Below are positions 17,167-26,049 of a stretch of 64,000 bases of DNA, piece after piece. A program made the translations under genes and the position numbers. This DNA comes from Gracilimonas sp046602855. GTDB taxonomy: Bacteria; Bacteroidota; Rhodothermia; Balneolales; Balneolaceae. The DNA lies in contig NZ_JBKINJ010000003.1 in NCBI RefSeq assembly GCF_046602855.1, forward strand, positions 1 to 64,000. Direction: 5' to 3'. Under the pieces are notes generated by a model that had not been told where the DNA came from, searched no databases, and saw only the letters and a list, made by a program, of their open reading frames with translations. Position 1 is the stretch's first letter. The number at the start of each line of letters is the position of its first letter.

Positions 17167-17483
17167 AATTTACCCATTAGGTTGTACCAAGTAATGTTGA
17201 TGTCATCACTATTATTTATTCTTTAAATAAAGTTGGCTTCAGCACTAGTCTCAGCACTTTGATTATTGAGCGGGACGAAATCGAACTATGACCAGATGCA
17301 GTCTCTAATAACACAATCAGATTTTCTGAATACAACCAAGGCTTCTGAGTTTATTAAAATTTGATATGCAAATATGTATATAGATACTAGCATATAAATA
17401 TATTAAGTAGTAATAATTAAAAGCCATCCTAATTTACTAGGATGGCTTTGTTGTAGAAATTAATAATTGAATAGAAGAACTAA
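17167..17483. other. Intergenic region between converging genes
   Basis: The 317 bases between the BNR gene and the M28 peptidase gene are AT-rich. I recognise only the terminator stem at 17420-17449; nothing else is supported. Confidence 0.5.
17420..17449. terminator. Terminator between BNR gene and M28 peptidase
   Basis: AAAGCCATCCTA (17420-17431) pairs perfectly with TAGGATGGCTTT (17438-17449) around a 6-base loop. Only short T-runs flank it on either side. The outer ten pairs are the same as in the terminator at 12829-12858. Confidence 0.75.
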
Positions 17484-19031
17484 CTAATTACTAGTCCCAT
17501 CTCTATTAGGGGTTCTTGGAGAAGGCCACTCCATTTGTTCACCTGTACGTGGATTTATAGGCAGTACGGCACGATCACGTGGGAAGGTTTCCGGGTCTTC
17601 GCTGGCCATATAGGTCATGATAGCCGTCAGGATCACGTTATTTCTTACGTCATCGAATACGATCTTGTCATAAGTATCGCGGTTGGTATGCCATGTGTAA
17701 TTCCAATAGCTCCAGCTTAGGGAACTGAGTGAAAATCCGGGTGCACCGGCTGTCACAAAAGAAGCATAGTCGGAACCGCCGCCACCGGGAGTGCCGGGGA
17801 ATATGGTTTCAATATGTCGGGTGATATCTCTGGGAACCGGATTTAGCCATCTTTGGATGAACTCATAAGAATGCAGGAAGCCTTGCCCCGAAATTCGTAC
17901 TACACGGCCGGTACCATTATCCTGATTGAACAAAGCCTGAAGGTTATCAACGATCTCAGGGTTGTCTTCCACGAAAGCACCTGAACCGTTAAGTCCCTGC
18001 TCCTCACTGCCCCAAAGGCCAACAATGATGGTTCTTTTTGGGTTAGGATATAGTTTTTTGAGAATACGTGCTGTTTCCATCATAGTTATAGATCCGGTTG
18101 CATTATCCGTAGCACCGGTACCACCATCCCATGAATCATAATGGGCGGAAAGAATGATATACTCATCTGGCTTTTCAGTGCCCGGAATGGTTGCGATGGT
18201 GTTGAACATAGGAACATTGCCAAGGTCTTTCGATTGAGTATTTACACGTACCACTGGATCATTACCATACTCTACCATGCGATGAAGCATTCCGTAATCT
18301 TCCAGTGAAATATCCACAACAGGGATATTCTCAGTGTTGGCACTGAAGATCTTGTTGACCCCAAAACCATTTGACCACCTTGATTGAAACAGTGCAACAG
18401 CACCGGCTTCTTCCAGCTTGCTGTTCAGGTCGCGGCCATAACCGATACGGCTCAGGTTATCTCGCCATTCCTCATTCAATTGTTGGCGGGTTTCACGCAT
18501 CTTTTCAAAAGATTCTTCAGTTGCGAATTCTTCCCAGTTATAGTCAGGTCGGCCGGTGATCTGTGGTTGCGAGATTAGTATGATCTTACCATCGATGGTT
18601 TTAAGCCACTCATCAAACTCAGTTTGATCTTCTACCGTGGGTAGGATCGCCAGAGAGGCGGTAACTCCACCCTCAGGTGTAGTTGGACTCCATGCAAGTT
18701 GTTGTCCTTCCAGGGATACCACACGGGGCGAGATGAGATCGATGTGTGTGATACCACGCTCCCATCCGCGCCACATTCCAAATTTTTGGTTTTCGGCTTC
18801 AATACCCCATTCGTTGAATTGTTCAACTGCCCAATCGTGAGCATGCTGCTGTTGCGGGGTTCCTACCAGGCGGGGACCGATCACATCCGTAAGCTGGTGC
18901 GCAAGATATTCGAGTTGAGAATTTTCGTTGGCTTCTTTGACGATCGCTTCCACAACTTCATCCGTACTTTGAGCTAATGAAACAGAAGTTGAAAGGATCA
19001 GTGCAAAGAAGAATAGTATCAGTCGTTTCAT
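17484..19031 (-). CDS. Exported M28 family zinc peptidase
   Basis: The 515-residue protein has a classic signal peptide (MKRLILFFFALILSTSVSLA, cleavage before QST). A PA-like insert lies in the middle (about 130-270). The M28 catalytic part shows AHYDSWDGG near residue 297 (zinc His), TDNATG (Asp), WGSEEQG (catalytic and metal Glu pair), QDNGTG (Asp), and WHTNRDTYDKI (last His). All expected metal ligands are present. It should cleave N-terminal amino acids or dipeptides from peptides in the envelope. It is downstream of the M20, RidA and aminotransferase genes, separated by 117 bases, so co-transcription is possible. Confidence 0.9.
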   Translation of the reverse strand: MKRLILFFFALILSTSVSLAQSTDEVVEAIVKEANENSQLEYLAHQLTDVIGPRLVGTPQQQHAHDWAVEQFNEWGIEAENQKFGMWRGWERGITHIDLISPRVVSLEGQQLAWSPTTPEGGVTASLAILPTVEDQTEFDEWLKTIDGKIILISQPQITGRPDYNWEEFATEESFEKMRETRQQLNEEWRDNLSRIGYGRDLNSKLEEAGAVALFQSRWSNGFGVNKIFSANTENIPVVDISLEDYGMLHRMVEYGNDPVVRVNTQSKDLGNVPMFNTIATIPGTEKPDEYIILSAHYDSWDGGTGATDNATGSITMMETARILKKLYPNPKRTIIVGLWGSEEQGLNGSGAFVEDNPEIVDNLQALFNQDNGTGRVVRISGQGFLHSYEFIQRWLNPVPRDITRHIETIFPGTPGGGGSDYASFVTAGAPGFSLSSLSWSYWNYTWHTNRDTYDKIVFDDVRNNVILTAIMTYMASEDPETFPRDRAVLPINPRTGEQMEWPSPRTPNRDGTSN

Positions 19032-19148
19032 ATTGTTTATTCTTTAATTTTGGTTATTAAGCAATATAGCTGTAAATGAAATAAATGAATCCCGTAAATA
19101 ATTAATTTTACGTTTAAGACAAGAGGGGTAAGTGTTTTAAATATGAAT

Positions 19149-20285
19149 CTAAAGCAGTCTTTTCTTGTAGATCTCAAAAAATAATTGACCGGCCGGCTCG
19201 ATAAGATCGTCGGGAAAATTATAGGCCGGGTCATGGAGGTTGGGCTGATCTTCACCGGCTCCATATCCAAACTGAACACCCTTATTAGTCGCTGTGAAGT
19301 AGGCAAAATCCTCAGACCAACTGTTGGGAGATTCCATTTCTACCAGCCCATATCCCAGAGATTCTGTAGCTTCAATTACCATATTTACGCAATCAGGATT
19401 GTTGATGGTTGCCGGGTAGATCTCACCATAGCTGAAAGAGGCTTCAAGTCCCTGTGCATGAGCATGTTTTTTGATAATAGATTCAGTTTTTTGACAGAGC
19501 AGGTCGAGGTCATCATTTTCATAAGCCCGAAGGGTTATTCCCATTTCAAGATCAGAGGGTGAAACACCAAATGAAATTTCACCTAACCGCATATAGATCA
19601 GGGTTGAAATGACATGATCCGAAAATCCTTCTTCAGACCTGGTTAATGCCTGAACTTCATCAAAGATCTTCTCGGCGGCAAAATATGGGTTATTTCCTTT
19701 TTCAGGCTCAGCGGCGTGTGAGGTTCGTCCCTTTAGCTTTACCGTAATTCCGCAGGAAGCTGCAGTGAAACTTCCATCTTTTACCAAAACAGTGTTCTTC
19801 TTTACACCGGGAATGTTGTGCAGAGCAAATAGGTAATCCGGCTTGAGCCGATGGAATTCCGGAGATTCAACAACATCTTTAGCTCCTTGGTCGGTTTCCT
19901 CTGCCGGTTGGAACAATAGGATGACCTTACCTTTTTGTGGACGGTTTTCAGAGATCAGCTTTCCGAGATAGGCAATTATGGTCATGTGGCCATCGTGACC
20001 ACAAAGATGAGATATTCCATCATGTGCCGATCGATAGGCCAGGTTTGGAGCCTGCTCCTGAATTGGCAAGCCATCCAGTTCACAGCGAAAGAGGATGGTC
20101 TCACCGGGTTCTTTTCCATCAAAAATGAACATCTTTCCGGTACCGGCTACATCGATCTCCTTGTCCGGTTCAAACTGCTGCATGAACTCAGAGATCCTTC
20201 GAGAAGTTTCGTACTCTTGCTTGAAAAGTTCGGGATAGCGATGGAGGGTGTGGCGAAGGTTTATAAAATCTTTCAGATCAGACAT
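19149..20285 (-). CDS. M20 family amidohydrolase
   Basis: The 378-residue enzyme belongs to the M20D amidohydrolase group (hippurate, N-acyl amino acid or indole-acetyl-amino-acid hydrolases). Visible motifs are LCGHDGHMTIIAYLGKL (metal site), the following PAEETDQGAKDVV (catalytic Glu), ALHNIPG, and near the end SWSEDFAYF. No signal peptide is seen, so it should be cytoplasmic, releasing amino acids from N-acylated forms. It lies 5 bases after the RidA gene and is surely in the same transcript. The exact substrate is not shown by sequence. Confidence 0.9.
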   Translation of the reverse strand: MSDLKDFINLRHTLHRYPELFKQEYETSRRISEFMQQFEPDKEIDVAGTGKMFIFDGKEPGETILFRCELDGLPIQEQAPNLAYRSAHDGISHLCGHDGHMTIIAYLGKLISENRPQKGKVILLFQPAEETDQGAKDVVESPEFHRLKPDYLFALHNIPGVKKNTVLVKDGSFTAASCGITVKLKGRTSHAAEPEKGNNPYFAAEKIFDEVQALTRSEEGFSDHVISTLIYMRLGEISFGVSPSDLEMGITLRAYENDDLDLLCQKTESIIKKHAHAQGLEASFSYGEIYPATINNPDCVNMVIEATESLGYGLVEMESPNSWSEDFAYFTATNKGVQFGYGAGEDQPNLHDPAYNFPDDLIEPAGQLFFEIYKKRLL

Positions 20286-20290
20286 ATTAT

Positions 20291-20746
20291 TTATTTGTTT
20301 GCGGTAACCATGATCTCAACTTTGGCATCCAGCGGTATACGGCTGACTTCTACCACAGCACGGGCGGGGGGATCCTGAGAGAAATAAGTGGTGTAAATAT
20401 CGTTGAAGGCTCCATAGTCATTTATATCATCCAGGAAAACTTGAGCCTTGACCACATCAGATATGGAATAACCGGCAGCTTCCAGAACAGCTTTGATGTT
20501 CTTCAGGGTTTGATGAGTTTGTGATTCCAGATCATCAGCTACCAGTTTACGGGATTCAGGAATTAGTCCGATCTGTCCTGAGAGGTAGAGAGTGTTACCG
20601 GATCGTACGGCCTGTGAATACACACCTTCTGAAGCCGGAGCCGGTGCATTATCAGTTCTAATGATCTCTTTAGGTTGAGAAGATGATTCTGTTTTAACGC
20701 AGGAGATCGTTAAAAATAAGGGTATTAATAAAAGCAGGTATCTCAT
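20291..20746 (-). CDS. RidA-family deaminase carried on a lipoprotein signal
   Basis: RidA proteins hydrolyse reactive enamine/imine products of PLP enzymes to keto acids and ammonia. The 151-residue sequence has the family body (about 30-151): EGVYSQAVRSGNTLYLSGQI, then DPPARAVVEVSRIPLDAKVE with the substrate-binding Arg and Glu. Unusually it begins with a lipoprotein signal (hydrophobic residues 3-14, TISC lipobox with Cys about 16), so it should be membrane-anchored in the envelope. It lies 5 bases from both the class V PLP enzyme and the M20 gene. Confidence 0.88.
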   Translation of the reverse strand: MRYLLLLIPLFLTISCVKTESSSQPKEIIRTDNAPAPASEGVYSQAVRSGNTLYLSGQIGLIPESRKLVADDLESQTHQTLKNIKAVLEAAGYSISDVVKAQVFLDDINDYGAFNDIYTTYFSQDPPARAVVEVSRIPLDAKVEIMVTANK

Positions 20747-20751
20747 ATTGT

Positions 20752-22041
20752 TTAAACTTTGTTGATCTGTTGTTTCATAGCTGATGTAAATCGGGCAATT
20801 TCCTCATGGGTCGTATAAACATTTGGCGTGATCCTGATGCCCTTGAATTGATCGTGAACAATGGGTGTGGTGATAATTCTATGTTCATTCCACAATGCAC
20901 TGTTCAGTTCCCCCGGTTCAAGTCCCTTGATCTCTACCGTTGCAATACCACAGGCATATTTAGGATCACGACTGGTATGAAGTACTACCTTATCGCCATC
21001 CACTATCTCATCGATCCAGAGATCATTGAGATATTTAAGTCTTGCTTCTTTTCGTTTTGAACCGATTCCTTCGTGGAAGGTCAAAGCTTCTCCGATGGCC
21101 AGATAGTTTGCTGCAGGGTGAGTGCCAATTTCTTCAAACTTGCGGATGTCTTCATCCTGTGCTTCAGCTGCTGCCATCAATGGCCATAGGTCTTTGATCT
21201 TATTTTTTCTCACGTAAAGAAGCCCGGTACCGTGCGGAGCAAAAAGCCATTTGTGCAGGCTGCTTGTGTAGTAGTCACAGTCCAGATCCTCATGCTTGAA
21301 ATCAAAATGAGCGTAAGCATGAGCTCCATCCACTATAACCGGAATGCCTTTCTTCCGGGCCATCTGTACCACTTTTTTGACCGGCAGTATCTGTCCGGTC
21401 AGATTGACGACATGGCACATCAGGATCAGTTTCGTATTTGGAGTGATGGCTTCTTCAATTAGGCGAACGATCTCTTTGTCATCTTCCGCGGGAACCGGAA
21501 TGCTGATCTGGTTTAGCTTGATTCCCTCCCGCCGTTCACGTTGCAAAAAAGTATTTATCATGCGCGGGTAATCCTGATCAGTGGTCAAAACTTCATCACC
21601 GGCTTTCAGGTCAAATCCAAACTGACAGATCTGAAGGCTTTCGGAGGCATTCCTTGTGAGAGCGATCTCTTCGGCATCAACGCCAAAGTTACGGGCAATG
21701 CGCTGCCTGACTCCTTCCCTCCGTGGTTCCAGAATGCGCCACATATTGTAAACCGGAGCCTGATTCGAAAAATCCAGATGCTTTTTCATAGCGGCTTGCA
21801 CAAAATCGGGGGAAGGGCTAACCCCACCATTGTTCAGGTTGATGAGGCTTCGGTCAACGGTAAATGCCTGCTGAACCCTTGCCCAGTAGTCTTCATTCTG
21901 TGCAATATCGGATGCAGATCCTGTAAATTGCTTGAGATCTTCGGTGATCTCCCTCGCTTTAAGTGGACTGAATAAGACGCCGGCACCTAATGTGGCGGCT
22001 GCGGATCCAATTTTTTTCAAAAATTGTTTGCGTGACTCCAT
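20752..22041 (-). CDS. Exported class V aminotransferase-like PLP enzyme
   Basis: The 429-residue protein is a fold-type I PLP enzyme similar to isopenicillin N epimerase/cysteine desulfurase-like class V proteins. It contains SLINLNNGGVSPSP near the start, LTRNASESLQ (phosphate loop), VDGAHAYAHFDF (PLP Asp and stacking partner), and SSLHKWLFAPHGTG with the Schiff-base Lys. The N-terminus (SRKQFLKKIGSAAATLGAG) looks like a Tat signal with Arg-Lys instead of Arg-Arg, so export with cofactor is likely but not certain. It is the first gene of the RidA/M20 transcript. Reaction (transamination, racemisation or lyase) cannot be decided. Confidence 0.85.
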   Translation of the reverse strand: MESRKQFLKKIGSAAATLGAGVLFSPLKAREITEDLKQFTGSASDIAQNEDYWARVQQAFTVDRSLINLNNGGVSPSPDFVQAAMKKHLDFSNQAPVYNMWRILEPRREGVRQRIARNFGVDAEEIALTRNASESLQICQFGFDLKAGDEVLTTDQDYPRMINTFLQRERREGIKLNQISIPVPAEDDKEIVRLIEEAITPNTKLILMCHVVNLTGQILPVKKVVQMARKKGIPVIVDGAHAYAHFDFKHEDLDCDYYTSSLHKWLFAPHGTGLLYVRKNKIKDLWPLMAAAEAQDEDIRKFEEIGTHPAANYLAIGEALTFHEGIGSKRKEARLKYLNDLWIDEIVDGDKVVLHTSRDPKYACGIATVEIKGLEPGELNSALWNEHRIITTPIVHDQFKGIRITPNVYTTHEEIARFTSAMKQQINKV

Positions 22042-22430
22042 TTTCCGAATGTCTTGGTTACAGGATATCAGGAATTAGCCAAAGACGGGCAAAAATGCAA
22101 GGTGTAAAAATAAAGGCAAACAACATTTAATATTCGTTGCGGTGCTAGGCTCTACAATGCACCAATGAAAGCTATGCCTCAAATTAATAAGAAAGGCTTA
22201 ATATTACTATGGGCGCTAACATCCATAAATTGTAAAAAGTATAATATCAGACAGCGCTGTTAGGGTTATATAGTATGATTCAGAGCCTCCATGATACCGG
22301 AGCAACAGAAAGAGGAAAAGGCGCGGAATCAGAATAAACTGTAAAAGGCAGTATTAATTTAATTCATGCCATAAAAAAGTCCCTGACAAATAAATGCAAG
22401 GGACTTCAAGCTTGTAAAATGTTTAAGAGA
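22042..22430. other. Intergenic region upstream of the PLP enzyme operon
   Basis: These 389 bases lie between two minus-strand genes. They hold the ytxH terminator at 22377-22406 and presumably the promoter of the aminotransferase operon. I see no ORF, RNA gene or repeat in the rest. Confidence 0.5.
22377..22406 (-). terminator. Terminator of the YtxH gene
   Basis: On the minus strand AAGTCCCT pairs with AGGGACTT across a 14-base loop, followed by a run of T. It lies 25 bases after the YtxH stop codon. Confidence 0.88.
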
Positions 22431-22751
22431 TCAGCCTTTTTTCTTAGCTGACTCTTCCTTAGCTGTTTCAATGGATTCCAAAAGCTGTTCGGCTTCAGCG
22501 ATGAGGCCTTCTGCTTTTTCTTTGGCATCCAGCACTACTTTGTCACCCTTATCTTTAGCTTCTGAAACCAAGATCTCTTTTTCATCTTTCAACTGTTCGA
22601 TCAAGTCGTTTAACTCGTCGTAGTATTCGGTTAATTTATAAGATAGACGATCCCGGGTATTTTTACCTGAATCCGGTGCGTAAAGCAGAGCAAATACGGC
22701 TCCAACAAGTGCTCCTGATACTATTCCTGAAATAAAATCTGATTTACTCAT
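22431..22751 (-). CDS. YtxH domain protein
   Basis: The 106-residue protein has the YtxH pattern: one membrane span at about 7-25 (FISGIVSGALVGAVFALLYAP), then the conserved DSGKNTRDRL. The rest is a highly charged helix (about 40-104) likely to form a coiled coil. YtxH proteins are often stress-linked membrane proteins of unknown function. A strong AAGGAG site precedes the ATG. It lies 106 bases after the RND permease genes but has its own ribosome site; whether it shares their transcript is unclear. Confidence 0.85.
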   Translation of the reverse strand: MSKSDFISGIVSGALVGAVFALLYAPDSGKNTRDRLSYKLTEYYDELNDLIEQLKDEKEILVSEAKDKGDKVVLDAKEKAEGLIAEAEQLLESIETAKEESAKKKG

Positions 22752-22857
22752 AATATTTCTCCTTTTTGTTATTTAAAACAAGTATAGGCAGAACAAGTTC
22801 CAATTTCCATATGTACGATAGGTATTTAGGGGGGATTTTACTTCTTTGTGCTTCCGG

Positions 22858-25800
22858 TCAGGCTTTTATAGCCTCAGGTTTCCTTCTCCTGAATAATTCC
22901 CTGAACCATTCGATGGTCATACTCAGTGAAACAGATAGTACAGGGGTGATGAAAAGGGTTAGGAGTGACCCGAATAACAGGCCTCCGATAACAGCTTTAG
23001 CCAAAGGTGACCACGTTTCTGCACCTGAACCTAACTCCAGGGATAGTGGGATCATAGAGCAGATCGTGGTAATAGCTGTCAATAAAATTGGACGCATTCT
23101 TCTTCGGCAGGCTTCCAGGATCTCCTTAAGCAGTTTGGAATTTTTGACTGTTGGTTTTTCTTTCCAAAAGAAAACCGGAATAAAAAGGTTCTTCCAGCTC
23201 ACTGATTTACGGTTCAATAAATCATAATCCATGCCTTTGGTATAAAGGTGCATGTAATCAACCAAAACGATCCCATTGTTGACGATGATACCAACCAGCA
23301 TGAACATCCCAATGTTGGCGGTTGTACTCAGTGGGTCGCCAATCAGGTATAGGTAGGCAAGTGCTCCGAACATGGCGAGTGGAATACAAAGCCAGATCAC
23401 AAATGGGTCCCTGAAATTTTCAAATAATGAGGCCATGATCATGAACATCAGGATCAGAGCGGCAAGCAGGGCAAACCCGAATTCGGCCTGACCTTGCTGA
23501 GTTTCAGCTGTCCCCCCTGTAAACTCGTATCGGTAGCCGTCAGGTAAAATGATCTCAGATTCAATAAAATTTCTGATCACACTTTCGTATTCCAGGGCAT
23601 TACCCTGAACCTGAATATTTACGTCCAATACCGTTTCACGGTCTCGGCGCTGGAAGGAATCTACACCGCGAACCGGGATAAACTGACCAACAGCTGAGAC
23701 AGGAATTCTCTGGTCCTCAAACTGAAATACCTCGAGATCAAAAAGTTCTTCGCGGCTTGTGAGTTCCTCCTTCTGAGTTCTAACTTCGATGGGGATCTCA
23801 CGTCCTTCATTGATAAAATAACCGGCCTGATTACCCAATGTCTGCGTACGTAAAGCACTGGCTATTGTATTTAAGTTGGTTCCAAGTATCGCGAGCCTTT
23901 CACGGTCTGCAATAAAATGGAGCTCAGGGGTTGGATCGGTTCGGCCATTATCAACGTCTATTACTGTGGGATCATCCATCAGATTGGCTTCGATCTCTTG
24001 TGAAATGGCGAGCAGCTGTTCGATATCAGCACCAATAAGGCTCAAGCGAATAGAGTTTCCACCGGAATCCCAGCCACGGCCAAAGCGCAACCCACCGCCT
24101 TCTACGCGAACTCTAACATCAACACCAGGAGAGGTCAATTCCTGACGCAGTTTAGCTGCAAAGTCGGTACTGCTGATGTCTCTCTGTGTTTCAGATACCA
24201 AAGTGAGACTGATCTCACCGCGGTTACTGTTGCTGCTCCAGCGGCTGCGGCCAATATTGGTGATAATGGTCTCAACTTCAGGCATTTCATCCACACGACG
24301 GCTGAATTCATCCAACACATCAGCTGTGCGAATCAGCTGACTTCCTTCAGGTAAGCTAATGTTTACGTCGATCTGACCGGAATCTGCTTCCGGGAAGCCT
24401 GATTTTTCAATGTTTGTGTACAGCATAAAAGTACCACCCGCGATCAGTATCATTGAAGTTAGAGGAATCCATTTATGCTGGAATAACCATGAAAGGGAAT
24501 CAGTATATAATTTTTCAAGTTTCGAGATTCCTTTAAAGGCCAGATTCTTGCTGTTGAATTGTTTGGCATCCAGTGCAAGAAGTGAGATCACCGGTACCAG
24601 GATGATAGATGAAAGGAATGAAAAGCCAATGGCAAAACAAATGGCATAGGCAAACTCTCTAAAGAAAGCCCCTTGTGTTCCTGAAATAAGGATAATGGGA
24701 ACAAATACTCCAAGTGTGGTAAGAGTTGAACCGAGCAGTGCTCCTATAACTTCATTGGTGCCTTTCAGGGCAGCATCGAACCTGGATAAGCCTTCCTCCA
24801 GCTTTCGGGCTATACTTTCAGTTACCACGATCGAGTTATCGACCAAAAGACCGATAGCAAGAGCAAGAGCTGAGATAGTTAGAATGTTCAGAGTCAAATC
24901 GGCGGCGTACATAGCCGCAAATGTGGCAGCAATGGAAACCGGGATGGTTGAAGCCACCACCAGAGAAATCCGCCAGCCACCCATGAATACGAGGATAACT
25001 AGGATTACGACAACAAGTGCTGCTAATGCAGACTGAGATAGATTATTGATGGAATCTTCAATGGTTTTACCTTCATCAGAAAGTACACGCAGGGTTATAC
25101 CGGGTGGGAGGATCTCATTGATCTCAGGAACCATTGCCTTTACTTCGTTAACGACATCGAGGGTATTGGCGTCAGAATTCTTTTGCACCTCAACAGAAAC
25201 ACTATTCTTTCCATTAACTTTGACCAAAGAGGTGATATCCGTAAAACCATCAGATACATCGGCAACATCGTTTACGCGAATGGGAATACCATTTTCAGAC
25301 ATTCTTATGATGGTATTCTTTATTTGATCTACTGTTTCATAAGTTGATTCAGCCCGAATACTGTAATTGATCTTTTCTGATATAACATTACCTATAGGAA
25401 GCTGTACGTTATTTGATCGAAGTGCTCCTTCAATATCCTGCGGTACCATGTTGTATTGAGCTAGCGACATTGGGGAAACATCCACATAGATCCTGCGCTC
25501 TAAACCACCCTGAGTTTCAGCGGATGCAAGTCCTTCAATGCGTTCCAGTCTCGTTTCAACCAACTCAAGTCCGATGTTTCTAAGTTCGTCAAGCCCTCTA
25601 TTATCAGCATCTATACTGAGTCGCATGATTGGCCTGTTCTCCGGATCGAACTGAAAGATCACCGGTTCCCGTGCTTGTTGTGGTAGGTCGCCACGGATCT
25701 GATCGATAGCTTTCCGAACTTTTAGTTCGGTTTTTCGTATATCTGATCCGTCACGTAATCGAAGAATGATAAACGCACTGCCACGGCTGACGCGTGCTTC

Positions 25801-26049
25801 CAAAGTTTCAATGCCTTCAATAGCAGATAAAGCACCTTCAATTGGATTCACAATGATCCGGTTGATGTCTTCCGGAGCTACATTATTATATCCGGCTGAA
25901 ACTGCCAGAACAGGAATGTTAAAAGAAGGGTATAGGGTAACTTTTAGGTTGGTGAGTGAGAATACACCGAAACCTATTACGATCAGGGTCATCATAATGA
26001 CTGTGATCGGGCGTTTTAAAATACTGCCTGCTACTGAGAATTTTTTCAT
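22858..26049 (-). CDS. RND efflux transporter permease, second copy
   Basis: The 1063-residue protein is a proton-driven RND pump of the AcrB/MdtB type: first span at about 12-31, a large periplasmic domain, then spans around 335-530, a second periplasmic domain, and the last spans after 860. TM4 carries GLLVDNSIVVTE near residue 403, so one of the two proton-relay Asp residues of AcrB is Asn here. The motif GIIVNNGIVLVDYM follows in the second half. The start codon overlaps the stop of the other permease (ATGA), so the two are translationally coupled. The substrate is unknown. Confidence 0.92.
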   Translation of the reverse strand: MKKFSVAGSILKRPITVIMMTLIVIGFGVFSLTNLKVTLYPSFNIPVLAVSAGYNNVAPEDINRIIVNPIEGALSAIEGIETLEARVSRGSAFIILRLRDGSDIRKTELKVRKAIDQIRGDLPQQAREPVIFQFDPENRPIMRLSIDADNRGLDELRNIGLELVETRLERIEGLASAETQGGLERRIYVDVSPMSLAQYNMVPQDIEGALRSNNVQLPIGNVISEKINYSIRAESTYETVDQIKNTIIRMSENGIPIRVNDVADVSDGFTDITSLVKVNGKNSVSVEVQKNSDANTLDVVNEVKAMVPEINEILPPGITLRVLSDEGKTIEDSINNLSQSALAALVVVILVILVFMGGWRISLVVASTIPVSIAATFAAMYAADLTLNILTISALALAIGLLVDNSIVVTESIARKLEEGLSRFDAALKGTNEVIGALLGSTLTTLGVFVPIILISGTQGAFFREFAYAICFAIGFSFLSSIILVPVISLLALDAKQFNSKNLAFKGISKLEKLYTDSLSWLFQHKWIPLTSMILIAGGTFMLYTNIEKSGFPEADSGQIDVNISLPEGSQLIRTADVLDEFSRRVDEMPEVETIITNIGRSRWSSNSNRGEISLTLVSETQRDISSTDFAAKLRQELTSPGVDVRVRVEGGGLRFGRGWDSGGNSIRLSLIGADIEQLLAISQEIEANLMDDPTVIDVDNGRTDPTPELHFIADRERLAILGTNLNTIASALRTQTLGNQAGYFINEGREIPIEVRTQKEELTSREELFDLEVFQFEDQRIPVSAVGQFIPVRGVDSFQRRDRETVLDVNIQVQGNALEYESVIRNFIESEIILPDGYRYEFTGGTAETQQGQAEFGFALLAALILMFMIMASLFENFRDPFVIWLCIPLAMFGALAYLYLIGDPLSTTANIGMFMLVGIIVNNGIVLVDYMHLYTKGMDYDLLNRKSVSWKNLFIPVFFWKEKPTVKNSKLLKEILEACRRRMRPILLTAITTICSMIPLSLELGSGAETWSPLAKAVIGGLLFGSLLTLFITPVLSVSLSMTIEWFRELFRRRKPEAIKA

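Noticed and set aside
22766..23227. 153-codon plus-strand frame over the end of the RND permease
   Set aside because: Mostly antisense to conserved transporter sequence; no ribosome site.
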